Positions 8,725-19,250 of a stretch of DNA of 64,000 nucleotides are shown here, in pieces. The notes beneath the pieces were generated by a model, which saw only the letters and a list, made by a program, of their open reading frames with translations, ran no database searches and had not been told where the DNA came from. Source of the stretch: Diplonema japonicum (taxonomy: Eukaryota; Euglenozoa; Diplonemea; Diplonemida; Diplonemidae). The stretch is taken from contig OZ025657.1 of the NCBI GenBank assembly GCA_964019335.1, positions 682,001-746,000 on the forward strand, read 5' to 3'. Position numbers and translations under genes: made by a program. Positions within the stretch are counted from its first letter, which is position 1. Each line of letters starts with the position of its first letter.

Positions 8725-11700
8725 ATGAGCGAAATATCTGCTCCGGGCTGGACAAGCTACCAACAGAAGTCACCTACCTTGCGTGTCCTGGTATGGATAT
8801 ATTGCGAACCTAAAGCATGTTCTACAGAGCGGAGCTACCGAGACACCCGCAAGATACATGGCAGCACCTATCCCCACGGCACTGGGCGCGAGTCAAGTCC
8901 CAACCATCCACTCTTTGGTATGACCTTGTAGTGTGGCATAAACTCTCACAGATGGGTGCTCAGCCTATTCAGCTGAACCTTCACGCCCAGAGGCCGATGC
9001 AGCCCACGACCAACCCATCCCTGTTTGGGAATGTTCTCGGTGATAAGCATGTATGCTGCGCTAACACAGACAATGCCACACAGCCCATTGAGAGCACTCA
9101 CAGAAACCTCTCACCAAGACGTCCCACCCACGTAGTGCCCTCGCCTAATGTGGAGCGGGAGCAGATGCGTGCGATGCGCGACGAAGCACGTGCTGAAGCA
9201 GACAACCTGCGTAAGATCCAGGCACTACAGGCACTGGAGGAACAGAGAAGACTGCAAGAAATGGAGAAGAGAATCCAACAGCTCGAACAGGCACCGGTTT
9301 CCCCCGAGCCAATGACACCATCGCGAGCTTCTCAAGTTTCCCTAGCGTCTCAGCCTGCGAAATCATCGCATGCTTCTCAGCCTGCATCTCAGGATCCAAC
9401 CTCCCAGCCTGCATCACAAATTCCGGTTTCTCAACCCACGTCACAAATCCAGTCGCAACCTGCATCAGTCCTCCTAGCCTCGCGACCGACATCGCAGGTG
9501 CAGGCCTCACAACCTGCATCACAGGCACAAGCCTCGCAACCTGCATCGCAGGTGCAGGCCTCACAACACACATCGCAAGTACAGGCCTCACAACCTGCAT
9601 CGCAAGTACAGGCCTCACAACCTGCATCGCAAGTACAGGCCTCGCAACCTGCATCACAGGTACAGACCTCGCAACCTGCATCGCAGGTGCAGGCCTCGCA
9701 ACCTGCATCACAGGTACAGACCTCGCAACCTGCATCACAGGTGCAGGCCTCGCAACACACATCGCAAGTACAGGCCTCGCAACCTGCATCACAGGTACAG
9801 GCCTCGCAACTTGCATCGCGGGCACAGACCTCGCAACCCGCGCAACCCACATCGCAGGCTCAGGTCTCACAGGCATCCCACTCTGTCTCACAAGTCTCGA
9901 TGTCACAGATATCGAAATCTGTCACACATGGTGTCCCCACGAACCCCCCGTCGGAGAAGATCTCCGCTCCGCCTGTAACGCCCGTCCAGGAACCGTCGCT
10001 GCCCCCCTCCAACCACCCATCTGTGAAGGCTATTGTCTCGGCGCCTGTCCCCTCCCAGGGTGACGGTGTCATCCAAGCACTTGTCCATCAGCTCCAAGAG
10101 CTAAAAGAAGGTCACAACAGCCTGCGATCGCATTGCACCCAACTCCACTCAGAACATGAGGCATTGGCATCGCAGCACGAAGACCTGAAGGAGCAGTGCA
10201 GAGAACTCCACACAGAGATCGTTGAGGTGACAGATGCTCATGAGAAGCTAAAGGCCCAATGCAATGAACTTCACACTGAGCACACGCAACTGGAGAACTC
10301 CCATGAGACACTCACCGATAATTGCAGAACTCTGCACACTGAGTACTCGCAGCTTGAACACAGTCATGACTTATTAAAAGAAGAGTGCAGAACTCTACAC
10401 ACGCAAGTGGAACAGCTTGAGGAAGGCCACACGCTTTTGAAGGAGGAATGCAGAAACCTTCACACGGAACTGACGGCGGTCGAAGAACGCCACGAAACAC
10501 TGAAGGAGGAGTGCAGGGGTCTCCATACTGAGCACACTGCTCTCGAGCAAGGCCACGAGTCCCTCAGAGAGGATTGTCGTGAGCTCCATACTACGACCTC
10601 AGGTCTGGAGGAGACGGTCCAAGGGCTCGTGGGGCTGCAGGAACAGTGCAGAGACCTCCACTCAGACCACATAGAATTGCGCTCCGATTATGAAGGGCTA
10701 AAGGAAGAATGTAGGGATCTCCACACTGAGATCTCCAGGGTCCAAACTGAAAACAACCAGGCAGAAATCGACAACATGAAGGAGGCAATGACGCAGCTTG
10801 CCGATGGCTACAACGCCATCCAGAGCGACTGCCAGTCCCTTGGGGACAACCAGAACATCCTGAAAACCAACGTGGACAATGTCACAGAGGCAACAACTGA
10901 ACTCAAGACCGACATGGACACACTTCGCGAGGAGTGCAGAGGTCTTCACACCGAGCACACCGAGTTTGCGAACGGCCACGAGATGCTGAGGGAACAGTGC
11001 AACGCTTTGCACACAGAGCACACCGAGCTGGAGCACAATCACGAGACTCTGCAGACGCAAGCTAGAGAATTACATACTCAGCTGAGCCAAGTGGAGACCG
11101 ACTTTGATGAACTCAAGGAACAGTGCAGAGGGCTTCATAGTGATCACACGGAACTAAGGACCGAGCACGAGAGCCTCAGGGAACAATGCACAGCACTACA
11201 CACTGATTGCCAGGACCTTGACACTCAGACAAAACAAACGACCGCAAAGATTGACGAAAGTGTGAAGGCTCTTGGGGACAAGATTGCTGGAACAGAGCAG
11301 GATTTGCTCAAACAGCTGGCGCAGCTTGCTGAAATCTTGAAGAGAAACGACTCCGGTGCTGTTATGACGTTAAGGATAGAGGCAGAGAGGAAGCTTGCTG
11401 AGCAGCAGAACAAGAGCGATGCACTGTCGACGCAGCTTGACGCCAGTCTCACAGGTCTTTCAGCAACAAACACAGCGCTGCAGCGCCTGAACGACCGTTT
11501 GAACTATGTTGATGAAACTCTCGACACCATGCGTAGTGACAAGCGGGCTCAGACTGCGATACCGCACATGCCACCCATGCACCCTCCTCCAGTTGGAAGT
11601 CCTCACAACGCTACGGTCCTCCCTCCGTCCTTCGGACGCTCTGTCTCCCCGACTAGGAGAGACCTTCCTCCAGCTGGAGCCACTCCTTCCATGTCACTGT

Positions 11701-11765
11701 CAAACGAGAGCTCCCGCGTAAGGGAGCTCGAACGCCGCCTTGGTCTTCCCGGATACTCGCGCTAA
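8725..11765 (+). CDS. large repeat coiled-coil protein with periodic C-x2-L-H motif
   Basis: Three exons (8725-8790, 8828-8917, 8952-11765) separated by 37- and 34-nt GTATG...ACAG introns give about 989 residues. Both introns fall between codons. After a Ser/Pro-rich start and a short Arg/Glu/Gln helix, residues about 170-370 are tandem copies of a nine-residue SQPASQVQA-type unit (27 nt). Residues about 420-820 are about 14 copies of a 21-residue coiled-coil unit of the form LKEECRxLHTEHTxLExxHEx. Each contains Cys and His four residues apart. The C-terminus is coiled coil followed by a Pro/Ser tail. I recognise no named family. A structural or scaffold role (cytoskeleton, basal body, flagellum) is inferred. 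The start follows TTCTCGCAG. Confidence 0.8.
9478..9850 (+). repeat. 27-nt coding minisatellite (SQPASQVQA units)
   Basis: Tandem imperfect 27-nt units inside the coiled-coil gene encode repeats of the form SQPASQVQA. Neighbouring units are nearly identical in DNA (for example GCATCGCAGGTGCAGGCCTC variants), which points to recent expansion by slippage or unequal exchange. The array keeps the frame. Confidence 0.85.
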
Positions 11766-12205
11766 ATTAATACCACTTTTGTATTTGTAACCTTTATTTC
11801 CCCCTGTTTATTCATTTATTTTTTTTGTCTACCTCCTGTTGTAATATTGGCTCCTGCTTCCCATCAAATAGATTTCGTTTTTTTTTTCCCCTAAAAAAAA
11901 AAAAAAAAAAAAAAAAAGAGGAAAAAAGCGTCAAAGCTTGCTGGACTGCGCAGGTGTCCCTGTAACACCTTTTTTATTGAAGGCTTTTCACCCCTTGTTC
12001 ATATTATGTTTGTCGCTATCAAAGCCTGTTGAAGGTGCCTTTGAGTAGCCCGCCTAGACTGTTGTTTAGTATTATCGTCTTTTTCTTTTTCTTTTTTTTC
12101 TTTTCCTCTTTCCCTCGATTCTTTTTTCGCTGTACACTTTCCTTTCTTTTATTCCAACTCTGCTTATCCTTTGGGGTACATTCTATCGCAGGCGGTGGGC
12201 CCACT
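11766..12205. other. spacer, no gene seen
   Basis: A T-rich 3' flank of the coiled-coil gene with an A-run at about 11894-11917, then a long pyrimidine tract (about 12056-12150). It ends in TTCTATCGCAG, the likely acceptor for the cyclase gene. No other feature was seen. Confidence 0.65.
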
Positions 12206-15200
12206 ATGCACCGCTACTCGACATGCATGCTGGCGGCTATTGTGTTTGGTTTTTTGGTGGGTGTGATAGTGATGTGCTTGAGTCTTGCAGCCACTGATGT
12301 TGAGAACTCATACAGCAAGCAGCTAGAGGAAGGAGTGGTGGGGATTGTGGAGGTAGAGGACGTATTGCGGAGTTTAACTACGCATATTTTCACGTGGGCT
12401 ATTCTAAGGTGGCTGCCTGCCATGAATGGCCCTTCAGATGACCTTATCGCCGAGTTCGGCTCTCGAAATGTTGCTGGTTTTCTGCATGGAAGTGTCTCGT
12501 CCATCGGGAAACTCACTCTACCTACACAAGCAGTCACGATCCCAAACTCACGACCAGCGAAACCCCTCGGCAACAACGAAGGGAAGCTCTGCGAAGACGA
12601 TCCTGACGGCGTCCTTGCCTTGCACGAGTTGACGTGTCAGGACAGTTGCGCTCTTAGAGTAAGCAAACTGGGTGTCACGGTTGCCGACCTCTGTCCCATA
12701 TCCTGCTTAACATGCTGTACTGACGACCCTTCCAACATCCTAGCAGCTCTCGACCTTACCTGCGCATCCTATCCTTGCAGTACCAATCTTCATATAATGT
12801 ACCCAGCAATACCAGAAGGCACTTTAGTTAAAGATATCTGCCAGCTTCACTGTGGCGTGTGCTGTGGCTTGCGGACCCCGGATACAAATGCCTCATTTGT
12901 GTTCCAGGGCGCTGGGTTCTGTAAAAGGTCTTGCAATGCCCCTTCAATTATGAAATACAACCCTGTGTCACTAGCTCAGTGCAAGTTGTACTGCCTTGAA
13001 GAACCCAGGTGTAAGGGTGTACAGCACAAGGACATGGAATGCACGCTCTTCTTGCTGAACATAGTTACGGGTAGCCTGCCAAAGATCGACGGTGTCGACG
13101 TTAAGTGTTTTAGTTACGGTGGCGGCGGGACAGTAGCAGATATCAGTGCAGATATCATAACTCTGCCAGAAGGAGAACCGGCAGAGCTTGTGCTGTTCGT
13201 GCGAGATGATCACCAAGTGACCGGCACCAGGAAGACCAGGAACAGCACGTATGAGATCGGACAGATCAACACAGATTCGAGCTTTATAAAAGGACACTGC
13301 AACTACAAAGCAATCCTGGAACTACAGCACGGGGGGGGCATCTGCGCTACCGACTTCAATCAACACAACCCTATAGAGTTCATCTTCTGGGAAGGTGCTG
13401 CAACAGGGTTCGGCTTGGTGTACCGTCCAAAAGGTGTTTTCATCACGTACTACTCTACATGGTCGGTGCCTAGAATTGTGCACCCCGTGTACGGTACGAA
13501 AGGGGGTGCTTTATGGGCAGAGATCAGTGTCAAGGAGCTTTTTACGGATTTCAACTTGATCATGTCGAGCTGGCAAGACAGGTTAGTCGTAGAGATGGAG
13601 ATGGATAAGTATGCCGGGAGACACCTGGCTTACAGCACAGCTGGAGACGTCTTCCGTCTCATTGATGGGCTGTACAGAACAACACATGCTTCTGAGACGT
13701 TTGACCCTCTCGTGCGCAGCTTCTTTCTACAGTACACTGACGCTGGCAACATATCGGCACTATGGAACGGGCCCTCGCTGCCACGTGGATGCCACGACCC
13801 CCCTCAATGCTTCAGCAGACACGCGGTGTCCTGTGAAAACCCAGCACTCTGCCCTATGTCCTGCTCCTTCCCCTGTTCTCCCAACGGTACCGTGACGTAC
13901 TACGTCAAGAGAAAATCTCTCACCATACCTTCCACGGCTGTGACTTTGTGGGTCACCATCCTGAAGACCGATCCCTATATACATGTAAATGACGCACGCC
14001 TCCATGGTGCGTACCTTCTGTTTTTTATTTTGGGAAACGTATTGGTGATAGGCTCACTTGCAGCGTTGCTGGCGATGTACTACTATCTGCTCGTTGATCT
14101 CAACTCTGTTGTGCGCATGCTCGTGAGCTACAAGAATTTGGACTTCTCGGATGCGTGCAAACAGCGTTTCTATCTGTTGGGGATGTGCCACATTGATGTG
14201 GCTTTGCACAGCTTGGCAAGCCAGCTGGCGGACATCTTCGACTTCCTCCCCCCGCAGGTGCGTGCGTCTATCTACGACGACGTGTTTTTGAAGAAGCGCA
14301 GCATAAACACCTCCTCTGACTCCAGCAGCGATGAGCTGGGTTTGTCAGGGTCATCGTCTGAGTCGGACGTGTGGGCATCGCCACGGTTAAATTTGTCAAT
14401 GAGCGACACAGTGGGACCGCCGAAGCTCGCCCTGCTGAAGAAAGTAAACGCAACACTGTTAGTAGTTAATTGCTCGGAGTTCTTGAAGCACCTCAGCAGA
14501 AACCTCTCGAAGAACACCATCACATCTCTCCACTCGAAATACCTGTCGACCGTCTTCAGCAGTGTCAAGATCCACGGTGGCAGCCCCGAGTACTTCTGGG
14601 CGGATCGGGTCACAGCGTCGTTCAACACTCTGCGGCCCATCACAAACCATTGCATGGCTGGGGCTAAGAGTTCACTCGACATCGTGACAAGCATGAAGTG
14701 TGTAGCGGGAGGTGACATCCACATCTCCGTCGGGCTGGGCACTGGGCAGGCCGTCTACGGGGTGATGGGTGCTGATGGGATCAAGACACTGACCATGATC
14801 GGGAAGGTGAACTCCATAGTAAACCGTATGGAGAACCTGAGCTACACCTTCAAACTGAACGTCGTGACACACGACAGCGTGGTGCAGGCACTGATGGGCG
14901 CTGTGGACGCCAAACTGTTCGACGCCGTGAAGCCCACCAGATCGCCCACTGCCGTTGTGGTGTGGGAACTGCTTTCGGTCAGGAAGAACGAAGAAGTCGA
15001 GAATTGGGTATGCCACTATAACACACATAGCCATGACAGCTGTTCCAAACCGACTCTCGTGACGATCTCGCGGTCTACAACCAAGCAATGGGGAAGTACA
15101 TAGCAGGCGAGTACACCGCAGCAAGCGCTATTCTCGCCGAGCAAAACCATGCCATACTGGAGCTTCTCAAACAGAAATTACATGTTGCGATGGTTGAGCA

Positions 15201-16119
15201 TCCCACACAGCCGCCAACCCCCTTAACAGGCCCCCTGTGGCTCCGCACAGACTCGCAGAACGGGCCGCTCACAAGTGTCAAACTCGATGCTGGCGTTGCT
15301 ACGCTGCGCCGTGACAACGAAGTTCTATGTAATAAAGTATGTTGTATACAAAGAAAACCATGTAACCAACAGGCTGATGCGCATGAGAGGCTGTTGATGT
15401 CGCTACTACCTGTTCCTATTATTAAGCAACTCCAGACAGGGGGGACCCCGCCACTGGAGGAATACCCTGCGGGGTCTGTTTTGTTTGCGGATATTGTGGG
15501 CTTCACAGAGAGAAGCGCGCGGATACCCGTGAGGCAGGTGGTGCAGACCTTGGTGGAGTTGTTTGGCGCGTTTGATGCACTGAGCGAATCAAGGGGCGTG
15601 ACGAAGATCAAGACAATCGGCGATTGCTACATGGCGGCAACGGGAGTACCGGTAGGGAGTTCCACCCACGCAGACTCGTGCATAGGGTTTGCTCTGCGGG
15701 TGCTCGGCATAGTCCACGCTTATAACCTAGACAGGACCACAGACATAGCAGTTAGGATAGGGGTGCACAGTGGGTCGGTCATAGGGGGGGTCATTGGGAC
15801 ACGGCAGTTCTGCTTTGATCTATGGGGTGACACCGTCAATGTTGCTGCAAGAATGGAAACTGCTTCCGAGTCGAATAAGGTGCGGTTAACCGCTGCCACC
15901 TACGCACTCCTCAGCCAGTCCACTCTCGCAGACTTTGCAACAACAGAACACCACCCTGTGACTGTCAAAGGAAAGGGCAGTATGGACACTGCACTCGTCA
16001 CCCCTTCTAACAGCATCCTCTCTGACCCCACCCTTCGGTCATATGTCTCTATTAAAAATAATGCGCAAGCATCCGAAAAATTCCAGGCGCTTTTCTTGGC
16101 TGATTTCCTTGGTCTCTAG
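12206..16119 (+). CDS. receptor-type class III adenylyl cyclase with tandem cyclase domains
   Basis: About 1281 residues from three exons; introns are at 15008-15039 and 15337-15372 (36 nt, in frame). A membrane segment at residues 7-30 and another at about 600-630 flank an ectodomain. It has two ShKT-like Cys-rich units (CEDDPDGVLALHELTC...; TLVKDICQLHCGVCC), a PAN-like Cys cluster and a region that may be Cache-like. Two cyclase homology domains follow. The first (about 750-900) is degenerate: the FADIxGF metal Asp is replaced in VVNCSEF. The second is complete, with FADIVGF, KTIGDCYMA, FDLWGDTVNVAARMET. Its Lys and Asp at the base-specificity positions predict cAMP as product. It probably senses an extracellular ligand and signals by cAMP. 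The start follows TCTATCGCAG by 14 bases. Confidence 0.85.
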
Positions 16120-16258
16120 GATTTCTAAATTCTAATAGGTTTGCATTTCTATGCTGGCCGCAAAAAGAAAGAAGAAAAAAAGAAGGGAGGGGGGGAAGGA
16201 AAAAGCTATATTTGTGATTGAGGTTTCTTCTTCTTTTTGAGGTCTCTTTAGTGGAGGG

Positions 16259-16289
<31 letters not shown>

Positions 16290-16556
16290 GATATGACCTA
16301 ACCTGGTGACATAAAAGTGGTTTGGTGTTATTTTGCGTTTTGCTTTTTTTTTTTGCTTTTTTTTTTTTTTTTGGCCTCCCAACTTTCTGAAAATATGGTA
16401 AAGAAAAAAGAAGAAAAAAAAAGAAATTGCATAGGGGAGGGAGGGGGCGGGGGCGGCAGGGCAAAGAACGAGAATCTGAACGAAAAAGAACAAAACAAAA
16501 CAAAAAATCCCCCTTTCCCTGAACAAATATAAAAAAATAATAATAATAATAAAAAA
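16120..16556. other. spacer with long A-run, no gene seen
   Basis: It holds a 30-nt A-run at 16259-16288, a T-rich stretch around 16340-16372 and an A-rich run up to the next ATG. No clear pyrimidine-AG acceptor lies next to that ATG; the nearest candidate AG is near 16460. Nothing coding was recognised. Confidence 0.6.
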
Positions 16557-19250
16557 ATGAACGATGTGGATCGCATCAAAGGAGCTATGAACATCTCTGC
16601 AAGCGAAGAGTTCGTGGGAGGAAAGTTATGGGGACAGAAACCCGTAAGCTGCCAATGCACCAGGAGAGGCGGAGCAAAACTGTGGCTGTTTAGGCACCAT
16701 ATGGGAATTGAGTTTGAGGACGGGCAACAGACTGAAGTCTTAGATTTTAAGAAGGTGAACCTGGAACCAAGCTGGAAGGCATATATCCAAAAAAGTTCTT
16801 TTTCCGTCCCACCTGTGTGCTACGCCGAGTTGCGTGTTGTTCCTTTAGACGTCTCTAAGCCGCCCACAACAGTTGTGTTTACAGACACTGCCAACGGTTG
16901 GGAGGCATCTCGCTCCATTCAGTTTGTATGGCAGTATAACAACAATGAGCTCTCGGAGACATCACACGTGTACCTGTCTTGCAACCGCTTCTCGGATGTC
17001 GTTGCTGTCGCCTCCAAGCTACCCATCGAAGAGCACTGCACTATGGCCACTCGTGACGGCGTCAAGGTTCCAGGCAAGTTGAAGCTCATCAACGGCGGTC
17101 TGCTGCAGTTCATATCTAGTTCGCAAAGACCGAACACCGACATGGAATGGTACTTAGAGGAGGTGCTCATGATACGCAGGAACAAGGGCATCGCGCAAGA
17201 GTCCATCGAGATGCGAGCCATCGTCACAGAGGGCGAACAAAGCAATCGGAAGAGAACAGAGCAAATATCTTTCAGCAACTTCAACGACATGACTTCACTG
17301 GAGGCAGCACTCGTCCGCGCGTGGTGCCTTGACTGCAACTCTGCAGTGAACTTCCGTCTCCGCAACGACATCGACAGCACTTACCTGCCGTCACCCCACA
17401 GGAAGAAGCGTACGTCGGTGGTTGCAAGCTCGATTAAAGAGCTGCCAGACAAAGTTTGCTTTCACGTTAGCGAAGTGATGCAGCTCCTGAGTACATTTCA
17501 GGCTATGGACAGAGACGGCGACGGTGTCATCTCGCGAGACGAATGGCTCAAATCACTTGGTTCTGTTTTCAGCAGGAGCAACATTGTCCCAGACGCCGTC
17601 TTCAGCGTCTTCGACACTGACAACGACAACACAGTGTCCTTCCCGGAGTTCCTGTTTGGATGCCGCATCCTGCACCTTGGCTCCAGCGAGGACAGGATCA
17701 AGTACCAGTACCGTATCTTCGACCCCTCTGGGAGCGGCTACATGACTCTCGAGCAGTTCGTCACCGTGGCGCGTGCCTTGGACGATGCTGTGGACCTCAC
17801 GATCCCCTACGGGGAGGACATCCCGACGTACTGTCGCAGGGTCTTCCAGCAGCTGGACACAAATCGCGAGAGCAGGATCGAGATCAATGAGTTCCACGAG
17901 GCCATTCACTCCGACGAGTCTTTCTCACATGTGAAGAAGGCGCTGTGCGGTTTATCACTCGCGAACTCAAAAGCCAACTCTGGTAAGACAACGACCGGGA
18001 AGCCTGTGTGGTTCGGGGACCCGCAGTGGCAGCAGTGCACCGCAATTCTTAAGGGCATCAAGCTATCTCAAGATTGCCGTGTGCAGGCAGCAAAAGTGAA
18101 AGGGAAGCCCCCCAGGAAGAGCGATATGTTCCAGGACGCCTTCACAGACAAAGCGCAATGGGTGCTTGAGTCAGGGGAGATAGTGAAGAACGGAAGGGCG
18201 AGGAGCGAGAGCCCCAGACGGCGCCCCGAACAATTCTTCACGGATTACTGTCCAAGGGTATTCTTGGCGTTGCAGGAAGCCTTCGGTGTGACCCCTGAGC
18301 AATACAAAGAGTCCTTGGGTATTGACCAACTGCGCAGCAGCATGCTTGTGGGGAGTCTGTCAAACCTGCTCAGTGTCTCAAGCTCAGGGCGCAGCGGGGC
18401 TTTCTTCTTCGCGTCCTACGACGGGCAGTTCATCCTAAAGACAATTGACAAATCTGAAGGGAAAATCTTGCGGCGGTTCCTCCCTGCATACTACAACCAC
18501 GTCATGAAGTACCCGAGCACACTGCTGACAAGGTACTTCGGGTTGCACGCGCTGGGGCATGGGGGTGACAAGATGTACTTCTTGGTGATGAACAACGTGA
18601 TGCAACCGCCCGAGAGGTTCCCCATACAGCTTCGCTACGACCTAAAGGGGAGCACTGTGAACAGAACCACACCACTAGACAGGCGGAAGAACGACGTGGC
18701 GCTGAAGGACTTGGATTTTAAAAGGAAACTGGAGATCGATTCAGAACTGAGACGGCTGCTAATGAACCAGATAAGGGCAGACTCGGGGCTGCTGGCAGGG
18801 GAGAAGCTGAACGATTACTCGTTGCTGATAGGGATCCACACGAACGAGTGTGTCATCGACGATGAGCCGTCGGAGGAGTTTGCACAAGAGCCGTTCTTCA
18901 GAAAATTTGAAGGTGGGATGCTGTCAGGTGATAAGAGAGAGATTTACTTTGTAGGGATTATAGATTTGCTGACATCTTTCGGTCTGCGAAAGAAAGGAGA
19001 GTACACGGTCAAGTCAGTGTGGTACCGTACTGGGAAGGTGTCGTGCGTCCCGCCCGACGAATACCAGGAGCGTTTCGTCCAATATGTGGAGTCCATATTC
19101 CCTGTCCCCACTGCAGTGACCTACCACGACCCCTCCCCCTCACCGCCCTTCCCAATCAATATGCGAAGCCCTTCCATAGCTAACTACGCCTTCCCTACAA
19201 CCAGCATAGACATCATCTCTCCTACCTCACCTACAGCCAAGCGGGTCTGA
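16557..19250 (+). CDS. phosphatidylinositol-phosphate kinase with EF-hand module
   Basis: An 897-residue single-exon protein. Residues 1-300 are a non-catalytic region, possibly PH-like. Four EF-hand-like loops follow between residues about 315 and 460: DRDGDGVISRDEW, DTDNDNTVSFPEF, DPSGSGYMTLEQF and DTNRESRIEINEF. The first two look fully Ca2+-competent. Residues about 560-865 are a PIP kinase domain: GAFFFASYDGQFILKT with the ATP Lys, DLKGSTVNRT, NDYSLLIGIH, FVGIIDLLTSF and the CVPPDEYQERF tail. It phosphorylates phosphatidylinositol monophosphates at membranes; type I versus II specificity is not settled. Ca2+ control through the EF-hands is inferred from domain order. The C-terminal about 40 residues are Pro/Ser-rich. 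Confidence 0.9.
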   Translation: MNDVDRIKGAMNISASEEFVGGKLWGQKPVSCQCTRRGGAKLWLFRHHMGIEFEDGQQTEVLDFKKVNLEPSWKAYIQKSSFSVPPVCYAELRVVPLDVSKPPTTVVFTDTANGWEASRSIQFVWQYNNNELSETSHVYLSCNRFSDVVAVASKLPIEEHCTMATRDGVKVPGKLKLINGGLLQFISSSQRPNTDMEWYLEEVLMIRRNKGIAQESIEMRAIVTEGEQSNRKRTEQISFSNFNDMTSLEAALVRAWCLDCNSAVNFRLRNDIDSTYLPSPHRKKRTSVVASSIKELPDKVCFHVSEVMQLLSTFQAMDRDGDGVISRDEWLKSLGSVFSRSNIVPDAVFSVFDTDNDNTVSFPEFLFGCRILHLGSSEDRIKYQYRIFDPSGSGYMTLEQFVTVARALDDAVDLTIPYGEDIPTYCRRVFQQLDTNRESRIEINEFHEAIHSDESFSHVKKALCGLSLANSKANSGKTTTGKPVWFGDPQWQQCTAILKGIKLSQDCRVQAAKVKGKPPRKSDMFQDAFTDKAQWVLESGEIVKNGRARSESPRRRPEQFFTDYCPRVFLALQEAFGVTPEQYKESLGIDQLRSSMLVGSLSNLLSVSSSGRSGAFFFASYDGQFILKTIDKSEGKILRRFLPAYYNHVMKYPSTLLTRYFGLHALGHGGDKMYFLVMNNVMQPPERFPIQLRYDLKGSTVNRTTPLDRRKNDVALKDLDFKRKLEIDSELRRLLMNQIRADSGLLAGEKLNDYSLLIGIHTNECVIDDEPSEEFAQEPFFRKFEGGMLSGDKREIYFVGIIDLLTSFGLRKKGEYTVKSVWYRTGKVSCVPPDEYQERFVQYVESIFPVPTAVTYHDPSPSPPFPINMRSPSIANYAFPTTSIDIISPTSPTAKRV

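Noticed and set aside
9049..9068. GTATGCTGCGCTAACACAG as an intron in the coiled-coil gene
   Set aside because: At 19 nt it is shorter than any other intron here and its removal would break the frame.
9145..9906. Long minus-strand ORF opposite the SQPASQVQA repeats
   Set aside because: It is a Cys/Val/Met-rich mirror of the repeat array, and the + strand frame has spliced exons and a coherent coiled coil.
16644..16664. GTAAGC...CACCAG as an intron in the PIP kinase gene
   Set aside because: Only 20 nt, and removal shifts the frame of a long conserved ORF.
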